Below are positions 1-6,645 of a DNA stretch of 12,344 nt, piece by piece. The position numbers and the translations under genes were made by a program. Source of the DNA: Planctomycetota bacterium (GTDB lineage Bacteria; Planctomycetota; UBA1135; UBA2386). The stretch lies in assembly GCA_003235605.1 (NCBI GenBank), contig QJVU01000531.1, positions 1-12,344 of the forward strand, written 5' to 3'. The notes below the pieces were generated by a model. That model did no database searches, had not been told where the DNA came from, and saw only the letters and a program-made list of their open reading frames with translations. Every line of letters begins with the position of its first letter. The first letter of the stretch is position 1.

Positions 1-984
1 TACCTCCTCATCGGCAACCACCGAGACAGTTGGGTCCACGGCGCCATCGACCCGAACTCGGGTACGGCGGTCTCGCTCTGCGCGATGCAGGCGCTGGGCG
101 CCCTGGTGCGAAGGGGTTGGGAGCCACGCCTGGAGATCCGCTTCGCCAGCTGGGACGCCGAAGAGCAGGGCCTGATCGGCAGCACCGAGCATGTCGAGGA
201 GCACCTGCAGGATCTCCAGGAGAACTGCCTGGCGTACTTCAACTGTGACTCGGCGGTCAGCGGTGAGCGTTTCACTGCCTCCGCCACTCCGGACCTCGTC
301 AAGGTACTCGCGTATGCCGCGGCGCGGACCACCGCCCACGACAAGCAGGGCCGGCTCCTTACCCGTTGGGCCCGCGGCGGCAAGCGGCCCCCGGTGGGCA
401 CCCTTGGCAGCGGCTCCGACTACACCGCGTTCCTCTGCCACGCCGGCATCCCCTGCATGGACTTTGCCTCGAGCGGCGGGCACGGTGTCTACCACAGCAT
501 CCATGACAGCCACTGGACGGTGTCGAAGTACATCGACCCGGGCTTCGAGATCCATGCCTCGGTGGCACGCTTCCTGGCGATCGCGGCGCACCACTTCGCC
601 AGTGCCAAGGTGCCGCCCATCGATGTCGAGGCCCTGGCACCCCACCTCGACAGCTCCGTCCGCACACTGGATGGTCTCCCGGAGGAACAGAGACAGCGGC
701 TGTTGGATGCCATCGAAGGCCTCCGCAGCGCCAGCAAGGGAGGTGCGACCGAGGCGCAGATGGTCCGCCTACATGCGGCGTTCCTGGACGAGTCGGGCCT
801 GTTCGGGCGGGAGTGGTACAAGAACCTCGTGGTCGCGCCCGGTCTGAAGCTGGGCTACGGCGCTGTCGTGCTTCCCGGCATCGCCGAGGCACTGGACGAA
901 GAGGACGCCCAGCGCACGGAAGCCGAGGTGCAGCGCCTGACCCGCGCGATCCAGCGAGCCACCGCCATCCTCAGCGCCCAATAG
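1..984 (+). CDS. M28 zinc peptidase, glutamate carboxypeptidase II-like (5' end cut by window)
   Basis: Probable aminopeptidase or carboxypeptidase of family M28 with two zinc ions, resembling PSMA/NAALADase and the transferrin-receptor fold. The frame is open from base 1, so the N-terminus, any signal peptide and the PA domain lie outside; 327 residues are visible. Metal and catalytic residues fall at family spacing: His7 and Asp17 in GNHRDSW...IDPNSG, Glu54-Glu55 in FASWDAEE (catalytic base, then zinc ligand), Asp83 in NCDSAVSG and His165 in VYHSIHD. The Asp17-Glu54 and Glu54-Asp83 spacings of 37 and 29 equal those I recall for human GCPII. Residues from about 200 on fit the helical TFR dimerisation domain. 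The GCPII arginines that bind acidic substrates are not evident around residues 140-160, so substrate is unknown. The stop is 3 nt before the ABC gene, suggesting co-transcription. Confidence 0.9.
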   Translation, partial: YLLIGNHRDSWVHGAIDPNSGTAVSLCAMQALGALVRRGWEPRLEIRFASWDAEEQGLIGSTEHVEEHLQDLQENCLAYFNCDSAVSGERFTASATPDLVKVLAYAAARTTAHDKQGRLLTRWARGGKRPPVGTLGSGSDYTAFLCHAGIPCMDFASSGGHGVYHSIHDSHWTVSKYIDPGFEIHASVARFLAIAAHHFASAKVPPIDVEALAPHLDSSVRTLDGLPEEQRQRLLDAIEGLRSASKGGATEAQMVRLHAAFLDESGLFGREWYKNLVVAPGLKLGYGAVVLPGIAEALDEEDAQRTEAEVQRLTRAIQRATAILSAQ

Positions 985-987
985 CGC

Positions 988-2733
988 GTGCTTCCACACC
1001 TGCGAGCGTTCCGACGGCCCTTCGCCCTGCTCAGGGAGCACCGGGCCAAGGTGGCGCTCGGACTCTCGAGCGTGCTCGGCTTCGGCCTGCTCCACCTGTG
1101 GATGGTGCGTCTGGTGGGCGACACCGTCGATCTCCTCGGCGGCGAGGAGGCCCCGGCCCTGGCGCCGAGGTTCTGGCTCCTGGTCTGTGTCGTCACCCTC
1201 GGGGCGGTGTTCCGCTACCTGGCCCGGCAGCTCCTCATCAAGGCCTCCCGGGAGGTGGAGGCCGACCTCAAGAGCCACCTGATGGCGCACATCGGACGCC
1301 TGCCCCTGGCCTGGTACCAGCGCATGCGCACCGGCGACCTGTTGAGCCGCCTGACCCAGGACGTGGAGCTGGTCCGTTTCGTCGTGGGGCCCGCACTCCT
1401 CTACGGCGGCCAGTCCCTGGTCGTGGTGCCGGTGGGCATCTACATGATGTCGACCCTGAACGTCCCCCTCACCCTGGTCCTCTGCGGGGTGTTCGCGGTC
1501 CTGCTGATCGCAATGATGGTCCTGCTGCCGCGGATGCACCGCTTCAGCACCCTCGTCCAGGAGGACATCGCCGAGATCTCCCAGCAGTGCCAGGAAGCCT
1601 TCAGCGGCATCGGCGTCCTCCTCAGCTTTGCCCGCCAGAGGTCTTGGGCGGTTGCTCTGGACCGGCGCAACCAGAAGTACGTCGCGGACAACATGGCGAT
1701 GGCGCGGTTCCGGGCACTGTTCCACGTGTTCATCCATGCCTGCACAGACCTCGTGGTCCTGGGGATCCTGGTGCTGGGAGCCCTCGAGGTGATCGCCGGC
1801 CGGATGACCGTGGGTGGCCTCCTGCAGTTCGTGATCTACATCGGCATCGTCCTGTGGCCCCTGCTGGCCATCGCCATCGTGCTCGGGGTGTTCCACCGCG
1901 CGCGCGCTGCCGCCGATCGGATCGAGGAGGTCTTTGCCGAGGCGCCGGAGCCCAGTGGCGGCAAGCAGCTCCAGCTCCGCGGCCGGATCGACGTGCGGGA
2001 CCTGACTTTCAGGTATTCCGGTCAGGATCGCCCCGCCCTCTCTGGGGTCACGTTCACGGTGGAACCAGGACAGGTGCTGGGGCTGGTGGGTCCGGTGGGA
2101 GCCGGCAAGTCCACGCTCCTTGCATTGTTGATGCGGCTCTACGAACCACCCGCCAACACGATCTTCATCGACGGCCACGACATCCTGGACCTGGACCCCC
2201 GCACCCTGAGGCACACCATCGCCCTGGCGCCCCAGGAGCCGTTCCTGTTCAGCGACACCATCCAGCACAACGTCTCCTTCGGCGGCGCAGGCACCTCGGC
2301 CATGGACCTGGAGACAGCCATCAGCGCCTCGGCCCTGGACCAGGACCTTCAGGACTTCACCGAGGGCCTGGAGACGATTGTGGGCGAGCGGGGCGTGACC
2401 CTCTCCGGCGGCCAGAAGCAACGCATCTCCTTGGCTCGGGCCCTGGCCGCGGACCGCCAGACGCTGGTGTTGGACGACACCCTGTCCGCAGTGGACCACC
2501 AGACCGAAGCCCGCATCCTGGAGCGCCTCAACCAGGTACAGGAGCATCGCACCCTGCTGGTGGCCACCCACCGCCTCTCGGCAGTGCGCCGCGCGCATCT
2601 GATTCTCGTGCTCCGGGACGGCGAGGTGGTGGAGCGCGGCACCCATGAGCAGCTCCTGGCCAGGAACGGTCTCTATGCGGCCGCCTTCCGCCTGCAGCAG
2701 GAGGCCCACGCCCTGGGAGGGGATGACGCATGA
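988..2733 (+). CDS. Half-size ABC exporter, degenerate-site subunit (MdlA/BmrC-like)
   Basis: Inner-membrane ABC exporter half-transporter of 581 residues, the normal size. Six hydrophobic segments lie near residues 23-43, 61-82, 136-156, 159-181, 250-271 and 278-302, with the conserved RTGDLLSRLTQDVE coupling region at 114-127. The ATPase domain shows Walker A GPVGAGKST (368-376), signature LSGGQ (472-476), Walker B LVLDD (493-497) and the H-loop His528. The catalytic Glu after Walker B is Asp497 (DDTLSAVD), the mark of the degenerate-site partner in heterodimers such as TM287/288, BmrCD and MdlAB; its own signature is canonical. The GTG start at 988 is chosen because it gives full length and follows the peptidase stop by 3 nt. 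No Shine-Dalgarno is visible, so translation may be coupled. Cargo (drug, lipid or peptide) cannot be read from the sequence. Confidence 0.93.
   Translation: MLPHLRAFRRPFALLREHRAKVALGLSSVLGFGLLHLWMVRLVGDTVDLLGGEEAPALAPRFWLLVCVVTLGAVFRYLARQLLIKASREVEADLKSHLMAHIGRLPLAWYQRMRTGDLLSRLTQDVELVRFVVGPALLYGGQSLVVVPVGIYMMSTLNVPLTLVLCGVFAVLLIAMMVLLPRMHRFSTLVQEDIAEISQQCQEAFSGIGVLLSFARQRSWAVALDRRNQKYVADNMAMARFRALFHVFIHACTDLVVLGILVLGALEVIAGRMTVGGLLQFVIYIGIVLWPLLAIAIVLGVFHRARAAADRIEEVFAEAPEPSGGKQLQLRGRIDVRDLTFRYSGQDRPALSGVTFTVEPGQVLGLVGPVGAGKSTLLALLMRLYEPPANTIFIDGHDILDLDPRTLRHTIALAPQEPFLFSDTIQHNVSFGGAGTSAMDLETAISASALDQDLQDFTEGLETIVGERGVTLSGGQKQRISLARALAADRQTLVLDDTLSAVDHQTEARILERLNQVQEHRTLLVATHRLSAVRRAHLILVLRDGEVVERGTHEQLLARNGLYAAAFRLQQEAHALGGDDA
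2716..2722 (+). promoter_or_regulatory. Shine-Dalgarno for the overlapping ABC start
   Basis: GGAGGGG lies 7 nt before the ATG at 2730, inside the end of the upstream ABC gene. It supports the ATGA overlap start and translational coupling. A competing purine-rich stretch (AGGAGGAGAGG, 2764-2774) precedes the in-frame ATG at 2784. Confidence 0.55.
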
Positions 2734-4574
2734 CGAACGGCACGGCGCAGAAGGGCACGGCGCAGGAGGAGAGGACACGGCGCATGAAGGGACGCTTCCG
2801 CGGCCACGAGGAGGAGCCCGAGACGGGTCGCTTGGACCTGGCGATCCTGCGCCGCCTCTGGCCCTTCGTGCGTCCCTACCGCTGGGCCTTTCTCCTCTGC
2901 CTGCTGAGCCTGTTCGTGTCCTTCGGTCTCGAGGCCCTGCGCCCCTGGCTGCTGCGGGTGGTGATCGACGGGCCCGTGGCCCAGGCCACCGGGAGCCAGG
3001 ACATCGACCTGGACCTGGTCTACTGGCTGGGCGCGGGGTTCCTGGTATCCACGCTCCTGTCCCTCTGGATCGGCTACGCGTACGCACTGACCACGACCCA
3101 CAACGGCCAACGGGTGATCCGCGACGTGCGCAACCGCCTGTTCGAACACACGCTGCGCCTGAGCCCGCGTTTCTTCGACAGGAACCCCGCGGGCAAGCTG
3201 GTGACGCGGATGACGTCCGACGTGGAGAACCTCAACGAGCTGATCTCCACGGGCGTTCTCCACACGCTTTTCGACCTGCTGAAGATCGGCGGCCTGCTGG
3301 TCCTGATGTTCTGGATCGACAGCCGCCTGGCGCTGTTCACCGTCGCCGTCCTGCCGGTGGTCCTGGTCGTGAGCCTGATGTTCAAGCGCTATGCCCGGGC
3401 CTCCTTCCGGGCGGTGCGGGGTGCCCTCGGCCGGCAGAACGGCTTCGTGGCCGAGGCCGTGGGGGGGGTCAGCTCCACCCGCATCTTCGGCCAGGAGGCA
3501 GTGGTCCAGGACCACTTCGACGAGCTGAGCCAGAAGACCAAGAGCTGCTGGCTGCGGGCGGTGTTTCAGTTTGCGCTGTTCATCTCCCTGGTGGACTTGT
3601 GCATCCACGTCACCCAGGCCGGCATGCTCTGGCTCGGCGGCACGTTGATCCTGGACGGCGACCTGAGCTACGGCGTCTTCTTCCAGTTCTGGATGTACTT
3701 CGCGATGCTGACGGCACCAGTGAAGGAGCTGGGAGAGAAGTACAACGTTCTGCAATCGGCCTTCGCCAGCTGCGAGCGCATCTTCCGGATCCTGGACGAG
3801 AAGCTGGATCCGGTCACGGCCCCCGACGCCAAGGACAGCCCCCGCGGCGCCGCCACGGTGACGGTGGAGCACGTGACCTTCGGCTACAAGGAGGGTCTCG
3901 ACGTCCTCCACGACGTGAGCCTCGTGGCCCGACCGGGCACCACCACCGCCATCGTGGGGGCTACCGGTGCAGGCAAGAGCACACTGATGTCCATGCTCTC
4001 GCGACTCCAGGATCCCGATGTCGGTCGTGTCCTCTTGGACGGCGAGGACCTCCGCAGCCTCACGGTCGAGAGCCTCCGCGGCCGCATCGCGGTGGTGCCC
4101 CAGAACGTGTTCCTGTTCACCGGCACGGTCCTGGACAACGTACGCCTCTTCGACGAGTCGATCTCCGAGAAGCGGGTGCTCGACGCCCTGGAGACGGTGG
4201 GCGCACTGGAGTTCGTCCAGCGACTGCCCAACGGCATACACAGCGAGGTCCAGGAACGAGGTGCCACCTTCAGCCAGGGAGAGAAGCAGCTGCTTTCCTT
4301 CGCCCGTGCCCTGGCTGCCGAGCCTGACGTCCTGATCCTGGACGAAGCCACCGCCAGCATCGACAGCGAGAGCGAGGCCAAGATCCAGAAGGCGCTGACG
4401 AGGGTGCTGCGGGATCGCACCTGCCTGGTGGTGGCGCACAGGTTGAGCACGGTGCGCAATGCCGACCAGATCCTGGTGATGGAGCACGGCCGCATCGTGG
4501 AGCGGGGTGATCACCAGGAGCTGGTGCAGCAGAACGGCCGCTATGCCGGGATGGTAGGTCAGTTGGCGGGGTAA
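2730..4574 (+). CDS. Half-size ABC exporter, catalytic-site subunit (MdlB/BmrD-like)
   Basis: Partner half-transporter of 614 residues. Hydrophobic segments lie near residues 52-74, 98-121, 174-197, 199-217, 279-303 and 313-332. The nucleotide-binding domain has Walker A GATGAGKST (410-418), a deviant signature FSQGEKQ (514-520), Walker B LILDEATASID with catalytic Glu539, and H-loop His570. A normal Glu with an altered signature is the complement of the upstream subunit, so the two should assemble with one active and one degenerate ATP site. The start at 2730 overlaps the previous stop as ATGA and has GGAGGGG at 2716-2722. An in-frame ATG at 2784 (Met19) has a longer purine-rich site at 2764-2774 and could be the real start. 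The first 40 residues are charged and lie before the first membrane helix. Confidence 0.93.
   Translation: MTNGTAQKGTAQEERTRRMKGRFRGHEEEPETGRLDLAILRRLWPFVRPYRWAFLLCLLSLFVSFGLEALRPWLLRVVIDGPVAQATGSQDIDLDLVYWLGAGFLVSTLLSLWIGYAYALTTTHNGQRVIRDVRNRLFEHTLRLSPRFFDRNPAGKLVTRMTSDVENLNELISTGVLHTLFDLLKIGGLLVLMFWIDSRLALFTVAVLPVVLVVSLMFKRYARASFRAVRGALGRQNGFVAEAVGGVSSTRIFGQEAVVQDHFDELSQKTKSCWLRAVFQFALFISLVDLCIHVTQAGMLWLGGTLILDGDLSYGVFFQFWMYFAMLTAPVKELGEKYNVLQSAFASCERIFRILDEKLDPVTAPDAKDSPRGAATVTVEHVTFGYKEGLDVLHDVSLVARPGTTTAIVGATGAGKSTLMSMLSRLQDPDVGRVLLDGEDLRSLTVESLRGRIAVVPQNVFLFTGTVLDNVRLFDESISEKRVLDALETVGALEFVQRLPNGIHSEVQERGATFSQGEKQLLSFARALAAEPDVLILDEATASIDSESEAKIQKALTRVLRDRTCLVVAHRLSTVRNADQILVMEHGRIVERGDHQELVQQNGRYAGMVGQLAG
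2739..2768 (+). repeat. 15-bp tandem duplication in the 5' end of the second ABC gene
   Basis: Two adjacent 15-bp units (2739-2753 and 2754-2768) share the first 12 bases, GGCACGGCGCAG, and then read AAG or GAG. A weaker third echo (ACACGGCGCATGAAGG) starts near 2775. The units encode GTAQK-GTAQE in the hydrophilic N-terminus, a segment that ABC exporters do not need. This suggests slippage expansion between two alternative start codons. Confidence 0.7.
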
Positions 4575-4597
4575 GGAAGACAACGCTCACTAGAAAC

Positions 4598-4632
4598 GCC
4601 CCGCGGGAAATCTGCCGTACGGGGAAAACTGC
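4598..4632. repeat. 35-bp hairpin repeat, copy 1 (between convergent genes)
   Basis: This copy matches 6238-6272 at 32 of 35 positions by eye. It folds as CCCCG-CGG (4599-4606) against CCG-TA-CGGGG (4615-4624), an 8-bp stem with a TA bulge and an 8-nt loop. It lies 23 nt after the ABC stop and 5 nt beyond the beta-helix stop. On the minus strand the stem is followed by CGTTTCT, so it may help to end that transcript. There is no U-tract on the plus strand. Confidence 0.7.
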
Positions 4633-4654
4633 TCGTCTCATCGGATCGAGACGA
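4633..4654 (-). terminator. Inverted repeat over the stop codon of the beta-helix gene
   Basis: TCGTCTC (4633-4639) and GAGACGA (4648-4654) form a perfect 7-bp stem with an 8-nt loop. In the minus-strand transcript the stem encloses the TGA stop and is followed by GCAGTTTT. The short T-run makes it at best a weak intrinsic terminator, perhaps acting with the adjacent 35-bp hairpin. The degenerate copy near 6358 has lost this stem. Confidence 0.4.
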
Positions 4655-6146
4655 CATCCAGGTTGCTGATGCGCGTACCCAGCAATGCCTGGCAAGGTAC
4701 ATCGATGGGCAGGGTATTCATCGGGACCGCAATGGGCGCCATGGTGGCAAGGCCGCTCAAAGGCAGCGTTCCCATGGGCATGGCGACCAGGATCCCCGAC
4801 AGCTCCAGCGCACCGGCGAGCCCCGCAACGGGGAACGGAGGCGAGAGCACGCCAGTGCCCACGTACCAGGTGGCACTTGCGTTCGGTTGCCCCAAGACCT
4901 TGACCGTCACCGTGCCACCGGGCATGGCGTTGCCGGTGTGGTAGAGGCGGGGAAAGAACTCGTCCGCGCCCATGTCGGTGGTGCTGCCCCAGGTCCGGGG
5001 GTCCCCTTCGAAGTCGGTGCCCTGCAGGCCGGAGACCTGGCTGCTGCCACCTTCCCGGCAAGGTGATGTGTGGAGGATGTGGAAGTCTCCACCGGAGGAA
5101 CCCACGAACAGCGGATCGGCGTTGATCATCCCGGTGCCCCAGCTCAACGTGAACCCTGTCTGGACGTACACGCTGCTCTTGCCGCCGCGTACGTCGCTGT
5201 ACGAGATGTTCATGTTGCAGGGGAAGCGGCCGTTCAGGGAGAGCTCCGGTCCGTACGAGGCCGAGTCGTTCCAGAAGATGCTGTTGGAGATGGCGACCAG
5301 GCCCACCGTCCCCTGGGTGTCGCTGCCGGCGGCAACCCCGCCACCGTAGCGCGACGTGTTCCCGTGGAAGCTGCAGTTCACCAACGTCCCGCTGGAGAGA
5401 GCGCCGATCCGGATGCCGCCGCCCATGTCGGTGGCACTGTTGCGGTCGAACACACAGTTGGCCAGGAACGGAGCGGAATCCCGGACGTTCAGCCCACCTC
5501 CCGTGTGACCGCAGGTGTTCTTCTCGAAGACACAACCCACAAAGGACGGAGTGCTGTTTCCCATGAACACCGCGCCGCCACCGTTGGCCGTCGCACTGTT
5601 GCCGGTGAGCACCACCTTCTTGAGCACGCACTGGGAGCCTTGCACACCGTAGATGCCCCCGCCGTACTTGGCCGTGTTCCCGGTGAGGACCACGTTCGCG
5701 ATGGTCGGCGACGCACCCACGCAGACGATACCGCCACCCACGATCTGCTGGGTGCTGTAGAAGGGCTGCAGCGACCCCTGTCCGTTGCGAATCGTGAAAC
5801 CCTCGAGAACCGCGCTGCCACCTTCCTTGTTCTTGAAGGTCACCACCGAGACCTGCCTCCGCTGGCCATCGATGATCGTGCTTCTCGGCCCTGCCTGGCT
5901 CCGGAGGGTGATCGCCTTGCCCAGGAAGTCGATGGCCTCGTTGTAGGTCCCGGGCATGACCAGGACCGTGGAGCCGTCCTTGGCGGCCTGGATCCCACTC
6001 TGGATCTGGCAGAAGGGACTGTTCTTCGTGCCGTTGCCGGGGCAGTTGGCATTGCTGCCGTCCACGTAGATCGTGGTCTGGCCAGTCAAGGCGCCGAGTG
6101 TCCCCAGACCGGCGAAGATCAGGAGGGCAGACAAGGTGAACTTCAT
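4638..6146 (-). CDS. Secreted right-handed parallel beta-helix protein with C-terminal domain
   Basis: Predicted exported protein of 502 residues; no enzyme activity can be assigned. The start at 6146 is chosen over the longer open frame (to 6221) because it begins a clean signal peptide, MKFTLSALLIFAGLGTLGAL, and has GGGAGAGGGA at 6151-6160. Residues 25-93 fit the DUF1565-like opening of such proteins (YVDGSNANCPG, then IQAAKDGSTVLVMPGTY). Six GGG turns follow at 137, 162, 189, 216, 242 and 268, a 25-27-residue period equal to one helix coil, with NT/NS ladders (GNTAKYGGGI, DRNSATDMGGGI). The GADEFF motif ends the helix. Residues 403-502 form a separate domain ending CQALLGTRISNLDVVSIR, of the kind found at the C-termini of planctomycete exported proteins. 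The role may be surface polysaccharide binding or adhesion, which is inference. Confidence 0.88.
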   Translation of the reverse strand: MKFTLSALLIFAGLGTLGALTGQTTIYVDGSNANCPGNGTKNSPFCQIQSGIQAAKDGSTVLVMPGTYNEAIDFLGKAITLRSQAGPRSTIIDGQRRQVSVVTFKNKEGGSAVLEGFTIRNGQGSLQPFYSTQQIVGGGIVCVGASPTIANVVLTGNTAKYGGGIYGVQGSQCVLKKVVLTGNSATANGGGAVFMGNSTPSFVGCVFEKNTCGHTGGGLNVRDSAPFLANCVFDRNSATDMGGGIRIGALSSGTLVNCSFHGNTSRYGGGVAAGSDTQGTVGLVAISNSIFWNDSASYGPELSLNGRFPCNMNISYSDVRGGKSSVYVQTGFTLSWGTGMINADPLFVGSSGGDFHILHTSPCREGGSSQVSGLQGTDFEGDPRTWGSTTDMGADEFFPRLYHTGNAMPGGTVTVKVLGQPNASATWYVGTGVLSPPFPVAGLAGALELSGILVAMPMGTLPLSGLATMAPIAVPMNTLPIDVPCQALLGTRISNLDVVSIR

Positions 6147-6237
6147 CGAGTCCCTCTCCCCACTTTGTAGAGGAGGATGCCGCATCAAGCAATCACGCTC
6201 GGTTCCTGAGCAGGTCCTCATATGCCCCGCGTAATAT

Positions 6238-6272
6238 GCCCCGCGGGGATTCTGCCGTACGGGGAAACCTGC
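6238..6272. repeat. 35-bp hairpin repeat, copy 2
   Basis: Second copy of the element at 4598-4632, with three differences. The stem bases CCCCGCGG (6239-6246) and CCG-TA-CGGGG (6255-6264) are fully conserved, while two of the three changes fall in the loop and one outside the stem. Like copy 1 it lies beyond the 3' end of a beta-helix-type reading frame, here the remnant at 6358-6448. Confidence 0.7.
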
Positions 6273-6357
6273 ACGGTACGAACAATCCCGTACGCCTCAC
6301 GGTGCCGCCGGTAAAGCGCTCCGACTCGCTCCTCGGTCGCCCACCGACGGAAGTCTC

Positions 6358-6448
6358 CGGATCGAAACAACATCCAGTTTGCTGATGTGCGTACCCACGA
6401 ATGCCTGGCACCGGCGAGGACCAAGGCGACGGGCAATGCGAAGTTCAT
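6358..6448 (-). pseudogene. Internally deleted paralogue of the beta-helix gene
   Basis: Two ends of a beta-helix gene are joined without the middle. Bases 6448 down to 6410 encode MNFALPVALVLAG, which parallels MKFTLSALLIFAG of the intact neighbour and has AGAGGCGGG just upstream. Bases 6410 down to 6358 match the neighbour's last codons (4642-4694) at 47 of 53 positions by eye and would encode CQAFVGTHISKLDVVSIR in another frame. The junction near 6409-6412 is out of frame: from the ATG the open frame runs on to 6218 as 76 unrelated residues. The stop of the C-terminal frame is also lost, and that frame continues to 6297. About 1.4 kb is missing compared with the intact gene. Deletion after tandem duplication is the simplest explanation. 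A functional small secreted peptide is possible but not supported. Confidence 0.75.
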
Positions 6449-6556
6449 GGCATCCCGCCTCTGGGTGCGGGGCGACGCCGGACACCGCAACTAACCTTGG
6501 ACGAGTCGTGCCGCGGCATGTCCGAGCGCGCTACCATGAAGGTCCGACGAACGACC

Positions 6557-6600
6557 CAAGAACCGGTGTCTCGCCTGCCTGGTCCTTCCCACGGTTCTTG
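6557..6600. promoter_or_regulatory. 9-bp inverted repeat upstream of the sulfatase
   Basis: CAAGAACCG (6557-6565) and CGGTTCTTG (6592-6600) are perfect inverted arms with a 26-nt spacer, ending 45 nt before the sulfatase start. The element could be an operator half-site pair or a hairpin in the mRNA leader. There is no T-run to suggest a terminator. Confidence 0.4.
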
Positions 6601-6645
6601 TCCAGCGCCGAGAATGCTCCGTCTCTCCAACCGCCCCTCGCTCCC

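Larger units (their letters stand above)
6147..6645. other. Intergenic region with decayed paralogue and repeats
   Basis: These 499 bp separate the divergent beta-helix and sulfatase genes. They hold the beta-helix leader (6147-6220), an 11-bp direct repeat TATGCCCCGCG at 6221-6231 and 6235-6245, the second 35-bp hairpin (6238-6272), about 85 bp with no recognised content (6273-6357), the gutted paralogue (6358-6448), and a sulfatase leader with an inverted repeat at 6557-6600. No intact gene is supported. Promoters for both flanking genes must lie here, but no convincing -35/-10 pair was found. Confidence 0.75.

Noticed and set aside
769..3087. Long open frame on the minus strand (772 codons) opposite the peptidase and ABC genes
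   Set aside because: It lies antisense to two clear gene families, is rich in His, Gln, Gly and Arg without domains, and is what high-GC third-codon bias produces on the opposite strand.
2673..4583. Minus-strand open frame of 636 codons opposite the second ABC exporter
   Set aside because: Same shadow effect: no motif, low-complexity composition, and full overlap with a well-supported exporter.
4575..4637. Plus-strand intrinsic terminator for the ABC operon
   Set aside because: The hairpin at 4599-4624 is followed by AAAA on the plus strand, not T, so it does not fit an intrinsic terminator in that direction.
6147..6221. 25-codon N-terminal extension of the beta-helix protein
   Set aside because: It would place charged residues before the signal peptide and has no ribosome site; the ATG at 6146 has a purine-rich site.
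6221..6272. CRISPR or mobile-element end suggested by the short repeats
   Set aside because: Only two copies of the 35-bp unit and one 11-bp direct repeat are present, with no regular spacers, transposase or target-site duplication.
6379..6645. Upstream extension of the sulfatase reading frame by 89 codons
   Set aside because: The extension runs through the decayed paralogue on the other strand and would bury a clear lipoprotein signal peptide, so the ATG at 6646 is preferred.
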